A DNA stretch of 23,204 bases from JAISDD01 sp031553935 (GTDB taxonomy: Bacteria; Bacillota; Syntrophomonadia; Syntrophomonadales; Syntrophomonadaceae): positions 1 through 23,204 of the forward strand of contig JAVBKS010000066.1 of NCBI GenBank assembly GCA_031553935.1. The letters are read 5' to 3'. The translations under genes and the position numbers were made by a program. The notes beneath the pieces are model-generated. The model was not told the origin of the DNA and searched no databases. It saw nothing but the letters and a program-made list of their open reading frames with translations. Below, piece by piece: positions 1 to 8,636 of this stretch (its first letter is position 1; each line of letters starts with the position of its first letter).

Positions 1-158
1 CGAGAAACCCGCGGACGAAGACGTATTAATATACTTTGAGGTCGCGGGTGCCGAAGCGAACGCATCACCCTTCGGGTACAACAATGTTTGCTGAAGCAAA
101 CCACTAAGGTTGCATATGGACTTTTTAGACAGTCTAAAGCGAGGGATTACCCTCGCCT
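1..158 (+). ncRNA. structured RNA-like element, copy A (left edge cut by window)
   Basis: Positions 1-65 recur at 212-276 with one mismatch (C57 versus T268). ACCCGCG (7-13) can pair with CGCGGGT (43-49), and GCCGAAG (50-56) follows directly, as conserved purine-rich motifs follow a stem in several riboswitch aptamers. GCGAAC (56-61) can pair with GTTTGC (86-91), but GTTTGC can instead pair with GCAAAC (96-101, loop TGAA), and GCAAACC (96-102) can instead pair with GGTTGC (108-113, one bulged A). A terminator-like stem follows at 139-156. Mutually exclusive helices ahead of a terminator are the layout of an attenuator or riboswitch. I compared it by eye with the glycine, lysine, glutamine, c-di-AMP and THF aptamers and none fits fully. 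No plus-strand gene follows for 1.9 kb, so the strand and role are uncertain. Confidence 0.4.
139..156 (+). terminator. terminator-like hairpin after copy A
   Basis: GCGAGGG (139-145) pairs perfectly with CCCTCGC (150-156) around an ATTA loop and is followed by CTTTATCTT. The stem is strong and GC-rich but the U-tract is interrupted. It lies just after the palindrome TAGACAGTCTA (126-136). Confidence 0.5.
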
Positions 159-176
159 TTATCTTAATACTAACCT

Positions 177-301
177 GTAGACTAGGATAAAAAGCTCCAG
201 ATGAAAGGCCGCGAGAAACCCGCGGACGAAGACGTATTAATATACTTTGAGGTCGCGGGTGCCGAAGTGAACGCATTATATGGACTTTTTAGACAGTCTA
301 C
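177..301 (+). ncRNA. structured RNA-like element, copy B (shortened)
   Basis: This holds the second copy of the 65-bp core (212-276) and the second copy of a 23-bp tail (278-300, identical to 114-136, containing the palindrome TAGACAGTCTA). The alternative hairpins and terminator of copy A are missing: core and tail are only one base apart. GTAGACT (177-183) can pair over 7 bp with AGTCTAC (295-301), enclosing the whole copy like a closing P1 helix. The element ends at the 3' end of the helicase gene on the other strand. The function is unknown; it could be a repeated small RNA, a tandem aptamer or a dispersed palindromic element. Confidence 0.4.
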
Positions 302-302
302 T

Positions 303-1943
<1,641 letters not shown>

Positions 1944-2110
1944 ATATTTTCCTCCTTAAGCTTCTGCACACTGACTATATAAAAAGAATACCACATATAA
2001 CCGAGAATTGCCAGTGTATGAACTTATAAAGGCATAACAAATGGTAATAATAGTAATCATAGGAACGAAAAAGCCGGAATAATTATACTAAAAATTATTG
2101 GAGGATATAA

Positions 2111-3154
2111 ATGTATAATACTTCTTTGATGAGTAAAATGCTATTTATGACATTGATTATCATTACTTTAATCGGATTCTCTGCTGAAAAAGCCATGCTT
2201 TTTGCTGGTACTGCCAGTGATCTTCATAATGTCATGCCGGAATTAAGAATAGCCTCAAGAGAGGTCATAATTGATGAGAAAGAGATATATTTGACCGAAC
2301 CAATGTTAATTAATGCGAATAAGGAACCGGCCATTTTATTGCAGGATGTACTTAGTATATGGGCTCTGCAAATAAAATCTACCGGCAATAGAGAAATGCT
2401 TCTATATAATGATAAGCTGTCAATAAAGCTAAGCGCAGAGCATTGTTATTTTGATCCCTCACGGCTGGATTGGGGAAATTTATCAGCCGCTACTCCAATT
2501 TATATTATTCTGCCGTACCTCGCAGATGAGCTTTCTTACCAATGGCAACTAGATCCTGCTGATCAGAAGCTAACTTTGCTCTCAGCAAAATTCTTAGAGG
2601 AAAAGAAAAAAATTGTCTCAGATGTGCACCCCGCTGTTAAACAAATTAAAGATCTTCCACTATGGGGCTCATTAAGTAGCACTGCCTTGGCTTTAGAATT
2701 ATGGCCTGACGCTGAAATAATTGCCGGCTTCTATACCACTTTATTAGATAAATCTGCTAATCGCACAACCAATATAAAGCTTGCTTGCCAACAAATTGAC
2801 GGGACGGTTTTAGCTGCGGGTGAAGTTTTTTCCTTCAATAATATAGTTGGTTTACGGAGTCAGGAGAAAGGTTATCGGCAAGCAAAAATTTTCGTCGGCG
2901 ATCAAATTAGCTACGGAATCGGCGGTGGAATTTGTCAATTATCTTCAACTTTATATAATTGCGCTCTCATTGCCAAGCTACCTATTATCGAGCGTCATCA
3001 TCACAGCCTAGCTGTTAGCTACGCACCTGATAACCAAGATGCAACCGTTGCTTGGGGAGTACTTGATTTCAGATTTAAGAATAATGATGATAGCGATTTG
3101 ACTATTCGCTGTAAAGTTTACGACCAGTATGTAGTTGTTGCTTTTATGAAATAA
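2111..3154 (+). CDS. VanW family protein
   Basis: A 347-residue protein with an N-terminal hydrophobic segment (about 10-32) that is a signal peptide or membrane anchor. The C-terminal half (about 206-335) is a clear VanW domain: GEVFSFNNIVG (237-247), the glycine-rich GIGGGICQLSSTLYN block (269-283), ERHHHS and DATVAWGVLDFRF. VanW proteins occur beside some vancomycin-resistance operons and widely in Clostridia; their biochemical role is not established, though an envelope or peptidoglycan role is assumed. Residues about 45-160 are not recognised but could be a copper-amine-oxidase-N-like or similar beta domain. GGAGG (2100-2104) lies 6 nt before the ATG. No resistance genes accompany it, so a resistance role is not indicated. 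Confidence 0.88.
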   Translation: MYNTSLMSKMLFMTLIIITLIGFSAEKAMLFAGTASDLHNVMPELRIASREVIIDEKEIYLTEPMLINANKEPAILLQDVLSIWALQIKSTGNREMLLYNDKLSIKLSAEHCYFDPSRLDWGNLSAATPIYIILPYLADELSYQWQLDPADQKLTLLSAKFLEEKKKIVSDVHPAVKQIKDLPLWGSLSSTALALELWPDAEIIAGFYTTLLDKSANRTTNIKLACQQIDGTVLAAGEVFSFNNIVGLRSQEKGYRQAKIFVGDQISYGIGGGICQLSSTLYNCALIAKLPIIERHHHSLAVSYAPDNQDATVAWGVLDFRFKNNDDSDLTIRCKVYDQYVVVAFMK

Positions 3155-3491
3155 CACTTTTGGCCTTACGGCCATGCTAACATCTCATGTGAATGTTTTC
3201 TTATATTTTGCGATAATACTTATATGTGCTAAAAAGAAGTTTTTTGAACCCAAGTAAGTATGTCTTGATTAATGAGATTTTTATACCATTCCCTCTAAGG
3301 TTTGATATTAAATGCGAATCAGTGTTAGAATTTGCCCTGGAATTTACTTCCGGTATCATATTTAGTAAAATGAAACTAGATTGTTAGTAAAAGCACATGG
3401 CTCTTTAACACTGAATATGTTTATACTACTCGATTTTGAAAATGCTTTAATCAATGCATTTGTATTTTCTATATGAGGATTGAACGCCACT
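3155..3491. other. intergenic region, 337 bp
   Basis: AT-rich spacer between two plus-strand genes. TGGCC (3161-3165) and GGCCA (3170-3174) form a short hairpin just after the VanW stop, but no U-tract follows, so it is a weak terminator candidate. TTGATA and TTAGAA near 3303-3331 are loosely spaced like a promoter but far from consensus. No open reading frame looks real. Confidence 0.4.
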
Positions 3492-5804
3492 ATGAAGCAA
3501 ATCGTAAGCTCTAATCAAGAGCTGTGCGTAGGTTGCAATAGATGTATCCGCGAATGCCCGATGGAGCTCGCTAATGAGACCTATCAAGATGAAAATGGTA
3601 ATATAAGAGTAAAAGTTAATCATTCCAAATGCATTGCCTGCGGAAATTGCATTCTAGCTTGCAAGCACAATGCTAGGTTCTACCGAGATGATTTGCAGGA
3701 ATTCTTAAATGACTTGCTTAGTGGAGACCCTATTTCGGTTATTGTTGCTCCAGCTATTAGAACTAATTTTCCCGAATACAAAAAACTATTTTCGTGGCTA
3801 AAAAGTCTTGGGGTCCACAATATTTTCGATGTGTCTTTGGGGGCTGATATCTGCATTTGGGCGCATATCAGGTATATTGAGCAGTATAATCCTTCTAATC
3901 TTATCACTCAACCATGTCCGCCGGTGGTTTCCTATTGCGAAATGCACAACAATGAGCTGCTAAAATATTTATCACCTGTTCAGAGCCCCATGTCTTGCAC
4001 TGCTATCCTTATGAAAACATATCAGGACATTTCTGGCAAAATTGCGGCTTTTTCTCCTTGCATAGCCAAATCTAATGAATTCTTAGCAACTAACATGATT
4101 GATTATAATATCACTTTTGCTAGCTTAACCAATTATTTGCAGGATAATAGCATCGAGTTTCCAGCTTTCGAAACTGAGTTTGATAATATTCAGAGTACTT
4201 TTGGAGCAATTTTCCCTAACCCTGGAGGATTAAAAGAATACTTAAGTTACCTCTGGGGCAAATCAATCCGTATTGATCAAGCTGAAGGCATAAAAATTTA
4301 TGACAGACTGGCCGATTATGCTAAATCAAGCCCTAACATTTTGCCTCGGGTTTTCGATGTATTAAACTGCCCTGATGGCTGTAATAATGGATCTGGATGC
4401 ATGCATAACAAAAACCACTTTCAAATTCAAAGTGTTATGGATTCCTCGCGGCAGTCAATGTTAGCCAATTATGATCATGAATTCTACGTCCGCTTGCATG
4501 AGAAATTTGATAATTATTTTGATCTCGAACACTTTCTGCGAACTTACAATGCATGCGAAAGCCCAGGAATCGAAATCTCGGATGAAGAAATTGACCATGC
4601 TTTTAAGCTGCTTGATAAGGAAAGCTACGCCGACCGAAATTTCAATTGTGGTGCTTGCGGCTCTGAAACCTGCTTAGATATGGCAAGAAAGATTGCTCTC
4701 AAAACTAATATTCCCATGAATTGCATAGTTAAATCTAGAAATGACTTGCGAAATGAGCACCAAAAGTATGTGGAACAATACGAAAGAAATACTAATTTCA
4801 TCGAGTTAGTCCACAAAATCGGCAATATATTATTGTCTGCAGAACCTGATCGGCTCTCTGATGTTGTTAATAATTCTTTGCAAGAATTGTGTTTGACTTT
4901 GAAAGGTCATAGCGCCAATATCTGGAAAGCATTTGATGAAGATGACCAGCTTTACTGCAAAAAGATTTACTCATGGTCAAGTAATCCTCCCGGTAAAATA
5001 AAGATTGTCTATTACGACTGGTTTCCAGACTGGTTTGATATGTTTATGCGCGGGGAACCAGTAAAAAAAATCAAACCTTTTACCAGCCATAACGAAGAAA
5101 CACTTTTCTTCGATCGGAATGATACTTCTATCGTTGCCATGCCCATGATGGTTGCCGGCGTATTTTGGGGCTTAATTTCCATACATAAGAATGATGAAAT
5201 ACTTGTAGATGACGAAGAAAGCTCAGTTATCCTTGCTTGTGGTTTATTAATAATATCTAGTATCGTGGAAAAAGAGTCAACTGAAAGTAAAATCGCTACT
5301 GATGAGTTAGTTAAGAAGCTAGAGCTCGCCAGTCAGTTAGATTCGCTGACCGGGATTTATAATCGCCGCCACATATTTTCAAGTATTGATGAAGAGATGC
5401 GTTATGCCTACGAAAACGGAAACTCCCTTACCCTGTGCATGATAGACTTAGATTACTTCAAGAATATTAATGATCGCTTCGGTCATGTATATGGAGATAA
5501 AGTCCTGGTCGGAGTTGCGCAAATCATTGCTCAGCACCTTGACAGCGATGATATCTTTGGCCGCTACGGTGGCGAGGAATTTATTATCCTTTTCCGGAAC
5601 ACCGACCTTGAGTCTGCCCTAAAAAAAACCTATGCATTTATGGACGCTGTCCGCAATACAACTTGGGAAGAAGGAGCAAAACTAACCATTAGTTGTGGAA
5701 TAAGCACCTACAAAAAAGGAATATTCTTCTCCAATTTTATTGAAATTGCTGACCGCAATTTATACAAAGCTAAGTTTGCCGGACGCGACCGAGTTATCTA
5801 TTAA
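3492..5804 (+). CDS. [FeFe]-hydrogenase-like sensor fused to a GGDEF diguanylate cyclase
   Basis: A multidomain cytoplasmic sensor predicted to convert a redox or H2 signal into c-di-GMP. Residue numbers count from ATG 3492. Two [4Fe-4S] ferredoxin motifs occupy 12-57. A hydrogenase large-subunit C-terminal domain spans about 80-300 and keeps four cysteines at H-cluster positions: TQPCP (C142), SPCIAK (C189) and LNCPDGC (C293, C297). The usual TSCCP has become TQPCP, so the proton-transfer cysteine is lost, as in sensory rather than catalytic hydrogenases. Next come an extra FeS motif CGACGSETC (386-394) with C411, a GAF-like region (about 436-595) and a GGDEF domain with intact GGEEF (693-697) but no RxxD inhibitory site. 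An upstream TTG at 3480 touches the GAGGA, so ATG 3492 (12 nt spacing) is preferred. Hydrogen binding itself is inference. Confidence 0.9.
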   Translation: MKQIVSSNQELCVGCNRCIRECPMELANETYQDENGNIRVKVNHSKCIACGNCILACKHNARFYRDDLQEFLNDLLSGDPISVIVAPAIRTNFPEYKKLFSWLKSLGVHNIFDVSLGADICIWAHIRYIEQYNPSNLITQPCPPVVSYCEMHNNELLKYLSPVQSPMSCTAILMKTYQDISGKIAAFSPCIAKSNEFLATNMIDYNITFASLTNYLQDNSIEFPAFETEFDNIQSTFGAIFPNPGGLKEYLSYLWGKSIRIDQAEGIKIYDRLADYAKSSPNILPRVFDVLNCPDGCNNGSGCMHNKNHFQIQSVMDSSRQSMLANYDHEFYVRLHEKFDNYFDLEHFLRTYNACESPGIEISDEEIDHAFKLLDKESYADRNFNCGACGSETCLDMARKIALKTNIPMNCIVKSRNDLRNEHQKYVEQYERNTNFIELVHKIGNILLSAEPDRLSDVVNNSLQELCLTLKGHSANIWKAFDEDDQLYCKKIYSWSSNPPGKIKIVYYDWFPDWFDMFMRGEPVKKIKPFTSHNEETLFFDRNDTSIVAMPMMVAGVFWGLISIHKNDEILVDDEESSVILACGLLIISSIVEKESTESKIATDELVKKLELASQLDSLTGIYNRRHIFSSIDEEMRYAYENGNSLTLCMIDLDYFKNINDRFGHVYGDKVLVGVAQIIAQHLDSDDIFGRYGGEEFIILFRNTDLESALKKTYAFMDAVRNTTWEEGAKLTISCGISTYKKGIFFSNFIEIADRNLYKAKFAGRDRVIY

Positions 5805-5810
5805 CTCTAA

Positions 5811-5990
5811 CTATTTATCATCTTCGCTTAGTTGAAGGCTTTCCTCATCTTTTTTCGCCTCTTTAAAACTTCGCAGAGCACTGCCAATTGCCTGGCCGAT
5901 ATCAGGAAGTTTGCCCGGCCCAAAAATCATCAATACGATAACCATGATGAAGCTAATCTCCCAAGGCCCAAGATTCCATATAATTCCCAT
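5811..5990 (-). CDS. tatA: twin-arginine translocase TatA/E subunit
   Basis: A 59-residue protein with the TatA layout: a short N-terminal membrane helix (about 11-24), the conserved FGPGKLPDIG hinge (23-32), an amphipathic helix with GSALRSFKEAKK (36-47) and an acidic tail. TatA multimers form the pore that exports folded Tat substrates. AAGGAGA lies 6-7 nt before the ATG. It starts 26 nt after the multihaem cytochrome stop, so both are probably one transcript, divergent from a gene whose product carries a Tat signal. That places a dedicated TatA beside its likely cargo. No tatC is visible in the window. The 3' end converges with the hydrogenase-GGDEF gene, only 6 nt apart. Confidence 0.93.
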   Translation of the reverse strand: MGIIWNLGPWEISFIMVIVLMIFGPGKLPDIGQAIGSALRSFKEAKKDEESLQLSEDDK

Positions 5991-6016
5991 CTCGATTCTC
6001 CTTATTTAATTGCAAT

Positions 6017-6562
6017 TTATTTCTTGTTAAGATTCCAACTCTCGTCTAAGTCTTTCATCCAATAGAAAGTGTGACATTCAGCGCATAAAAGCTGCGATGG
6101 TTCGTGCATATTGTGGCAAGTATTGCAGCTAAGTTCACCATTATGTGAGTCATGCGGGTTGGAGCCTTCAAATGCCGTAGCTTTTTTAATGCTCTCGAAA
6201 TCAGTATGGCAACTCATACAATAATCACGGTCAACCTCCATCTTAGGTAAGGGTAGAGTGTAATTACCGCTAATAAAGTTTATGCCCTCTTTCATTTGCC
6301 CAGCAAACGAAGTTTGATGACAATCGTGGCATGTATTGCCATTGGCTTCGTGCCTATGATCGAGAAGTTTGCTGCTCTCCCATGAATCATAGTACGGTTT
6401 CATTATATGGCAACTTAGGCAAAATTTTGGATATTCACTGGCCTTGGCTAGGATTGGAACCGAAGCAAATCCTATGAGAATGAGAATGCCAATAGTAATA
6501 ATGATATTTTTCTTAGTAAAATAGTTTTTAAAAGACTTTTTCTTCTGATTATCTTCTTTCAT
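6017..6562 (-). CDS. membrane-anchored multihaem cytochrome c, NapC/NirT/NrfH type, five haem motifs
   Basis: A 181-residue protein with a positively charged N-terminus, one membrane anchor (about 19-41) and an exported domain holding five CxxCH motifs: C48-H52, C78-H82, C115-H119, C146-H150 and C160-H164. The first reads CLSCHIM, the CxxCHxM form seen in NrfH, where the Met ligates haem 1. Family members are quinol dehydrogenases that pass electrons from menaquinol to an extracytoplasmic reductase. Canonical NapC/NrfH proteins have four haems, so the fifth is an addition. GAGGTGG (6567-6573) precedes the ATG. It is followed by tatA and is divergent from the Tat-exported flavoprotein, its likely electron acceptor. 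Confidence 0.9.
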   Translation of the reverse strand: MKEDNQKKKSFKNYFTKKNIIITIGILILIGFASVPILAKASEYPKFCLSCHIMKPYYDSWESSKLLDHRHEANGNTCHDCHQTSFAGQMKEGINFISGNYTLPLPKMEVDRDYCMSCHTDFESIKKATAFEGSNPHDSHNGELSCNTCHNMHEPSQLLCAECHTFYWMKDLDESWNLNKK

Positions 6563-6848
6563 TTTTCCACCTCTATAAAACTAATATGATGATAAAATTT
6601 AGTTTCCCCCAAATATTCTTTTTTATCATTAGAGAATTCCATCTATTAATAACCCTATATTTAAGTCTTAGCTGATAATTAGGAAAAATTTTTTGTCCCT
6701 AAATAATATTCAAGATAATTAAGCAAACTATAGCTAAATATCTGCATATTTTATAAGAATTTTTGAATTTGATTTATGAGAATTCGAAAGCCTGACTAAA
6801 CGAGCAGTCTATACAAATACTAAGGACAAATAAGGAAGGAGCAAAATA

Positions 6849-8579
6849 ATGGACGAAGAAAAAAACTCCAAAGGCTTTACTAGGCGAAATTTCATCGTTG
6901 GATCTGCGATTGGCGCCGCAGGATTAACATCAATGGGTTATTTGGCAGGATGTTCACCAAAGCAAGCTCAACCTCCGTTGAATAATGGTGCAGCCCCAGG
7001 TACTAGCGGAGCAAAAAAATGGAGCTGGGAAACACCGCCCAACCCAATAAGCGCTAATGATATAAAAAACCAACAGAATGCAGATATTGTTATCATTGGT
7101 GATGGACTTTCCGGTTTATGTGCTGCAATTGCAGCAAAAGAAGCCGGTGCCAATCCAGTAATTATTGAAAAGAACAATTCTTGGGCAGGACGCGGAGGCC
7201 ACATTACCGGTTTCGGGACTAAAACTCAGGCATCCATGGGAATAAAAATTAACTATCGACAAATTATCAGAGAGTGGATACTTTGGGCACAAGGACGTGT
7301 AAAGGAAGACTTGCTTTGGTTATTTGCACATAAGAGTGGCGCTAGTTTAGACTGGGTAATTGATATGGCTAAAGCCAAAGGCCTCGCCGTTGCCATGTGG
7401 GATGGTTATTATAAAGGACCAGATTACACCGAGTATCCTACTACTCACTTTTTCTACAAACCTGGAGCAGGCGGGGACTTCCGCTATGAAAACGGGGTAG
7501 CAGTCGGTTTAGGCAATGATGTATTACTTCCAGCGCTTGAAGAAACCGCCAAGGAAAAAGGGATCCAGATTTTCTACAATACTCCTGCCGTTCAACTTGT
7601 TAAGGATGGTAATGGTGCTGTGACTGGTGTTATTGGTGGTGCACAGGGTAATTATACCCAATTTAATGCGGCTAAAGGCGTTATTATCTGCTCCGGAGAT
7701 TATGCCTCGAATCGGGAAATGGTTGAGCGCTATGACCCCTTTGCATTGAATGCTGATGCCCAGATTTACCTGCCCAACAAATGCAATACGGGAGAAGGTC
7801 ACATCATGGCGCTTCATGCCGGTGGGGCCATGCAGAAAGTTGAACCGCACGCAGCTGTTATCCATCTTGAAGCAGGAGCTGCAAGTTATGGCTTCTTGCA
7901 CGTAAACGGCATGGGTATGCGCTATAAAAATGAAGACGTTAATACCCAATCAAAGAGTACTACCAAGGCCTATGAAAAAGGCAATATCGCCTGGAGCGTA
8001 TATGATGCCGACGGACTGACTGAAGTTAGAGACCAAGTGAATAGAGGAATTGCCGGAGGTTTATTCTACGGACAGACCTTCCAGCAAATGGGCAAAGGAT
8101 TTGATCTAGCTCAGGAAGAGAAAACTCTTGAAGATCATATTAAATCCGGTAAAGTAGTTACTGCCAATACAATAGAAGAGTTAGCAGCGAAAATGAATGT
8201 GCCTGTGGAAACATTCGTTGAAACTGTACGTCGCTATAATGAACTGGCTGCAAGTAAGAACGATGTTGATTTTGGAAAAAGAGCTGAGTTGATGTTGCCA
8301 ATTGCAAAGCCTCCATTTTATGCTGGCAAACTGCTGAGCACTTTGTTAACCGTAGTTGGTGGATTAAGAACCAATACATCCTGTCAAGTACTAGATGCTG
8401 AGGATAATCCGATACCAAATCTATATGTTGCAGGAGCTGCCGCCGGCGACTTCTTCGCCAACGATTATCCTACCATATGTCCTGGAATCGGTCACGGACG
8501 CTGTATTACATTTGGTAGACTTGCAGGAATAATCGCTGCCGGTCAATCAATTGATATAGTTCCCGATCTTAAAGTATAG
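6849..8579 (+). CDS. Tat-exported FAD-dependent reductase (fumarate reductase flavoprotein-like lipoprotein)
   Basis: A 576-residue flavoprotein of the FAD_binding_2 (fumarate/urocanate/ketosteroid reductase) family. The N-terminus has a twin-arginine motif (TRRNF, 11-15), a hydrophobic stretch and a lipobox LAGC (32-35), so it should be folded and flavinated inside, exported by Tat and lipid-anchored outside. The dinucleotide-binding motif GDGLSG (84-89) with E107 marks the FAD fold, and the C-terminal YVAGAAAGDFF and GRCITFGRLAG blocks are typical. By hand alignment with the soluble Shewanella fumarate reductases the catalytic Arg, His and second Arg positions are not kept (VNTQSKS at 364-370; no RLGGN block), so fumarate is an unlikely substrate. 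GGAAGGAG lies 7 nt before the ATG. Electrons probably come from the divergent multihaem cytochrome. The real acceptor is unknown. Confidence 0.88.
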   Translation: MDEEKNSKGFTRRNFIVGSAIGAAGLTSMGYLAGCSPKQAQPPLNNGAAPGTSGAKKWSWETPPNPISANDIKNQQNADIVIIGDGLSGLCAAIAAKEAGANPVIIEKNNSWAGRGGHITGFGTKTQASMGIKINYRQIIREWILWAQGRVKEDLLWLFAHKSGASLDWVIDMAKAKGLAVAMWDGYYKGPDYTEYPTTHFFYKPGAGGDFRYENGVAVGLGNDVLLPALEETAKEKGIQIFYNTPAVQLVKDGNGAVTGVIGGAQGNYTQFNAAKGVIICSGDYASNREMVERYDPFALNADAQIYLPNKCNTGEGHIMALHAGGAMQKVEPHAAVIHLEAGAASYGFLHVNGMGMRYKNEDVNTQSKSTTKAYEKGNIAWSVYDADGLTEVRDQVNRGIAGGLFYGQTFQQMGKGFDLAQEEKTLEDHIKSGKVVTANTIEELAAKMNVPVETFVETVRRYNELAASKNDVDFGKRAELMLPIAKPPFYAGKLLSTLLTVVGGLRTNTSCQVLDAEDNPIPNLYVAGAAAGDFFANDYPTICPGIGHGRCITFGRLAGIIAAGQSIDIVPDLKV

Positions 8580-8598
8580 TAAGTAAGTTATCATTATT

Positions 8599-8636
8599 GA
8601 AAGCACAAATGTGAATAAATCCTAATTTGTGCTTTC
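8599..8636 (+). terminator. rho-independent terminator overlapping the khtU end
   Basis: GAAAGCACAAAT (8599-8610) pairs perfectly with ATTTGTGCTTTC (8625-8636) over a 14-nt loop and is followed by TTGTTTTGGTTT on the plus strand. It terminates the flavoprotein transcript. The right arm lies inside the last codons of the convergent khtU gene. Confidence 0.8.

Noticed and set aside
1..301. Glycine, lysine or glutamine riboswitch
   Set aside because: The GCCGAAG motif after a stem, and GAACGC after it, resemble parts of these aptamers, but the pairing partners are missing: no CTCTCAGG for glycine, no proper 5' half for lysine and no CGTTC arm for glutamine.
2111..3154. Vancomycin resistance locus
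   Set aside because: Only a VanW-domain protein is present; no vanH/A/X or VanRS-type genes accompany it, and VanW proteins are common in Clostridia without resistance.
7524..7949. 141-codon minus-strand frame inside the flavoprotein gene
   Set aside because: It lies fully antisense to a well-supported CDS and matches no family.
6849..8579. Succinate dehydrogenase/quinol:fumarate reductase flavoprotein subunit
   Set aside because: It has a Tat lipoprotein signal, no iron-sulfur or cytochrome b partner genes, and divergent catalytic residues.
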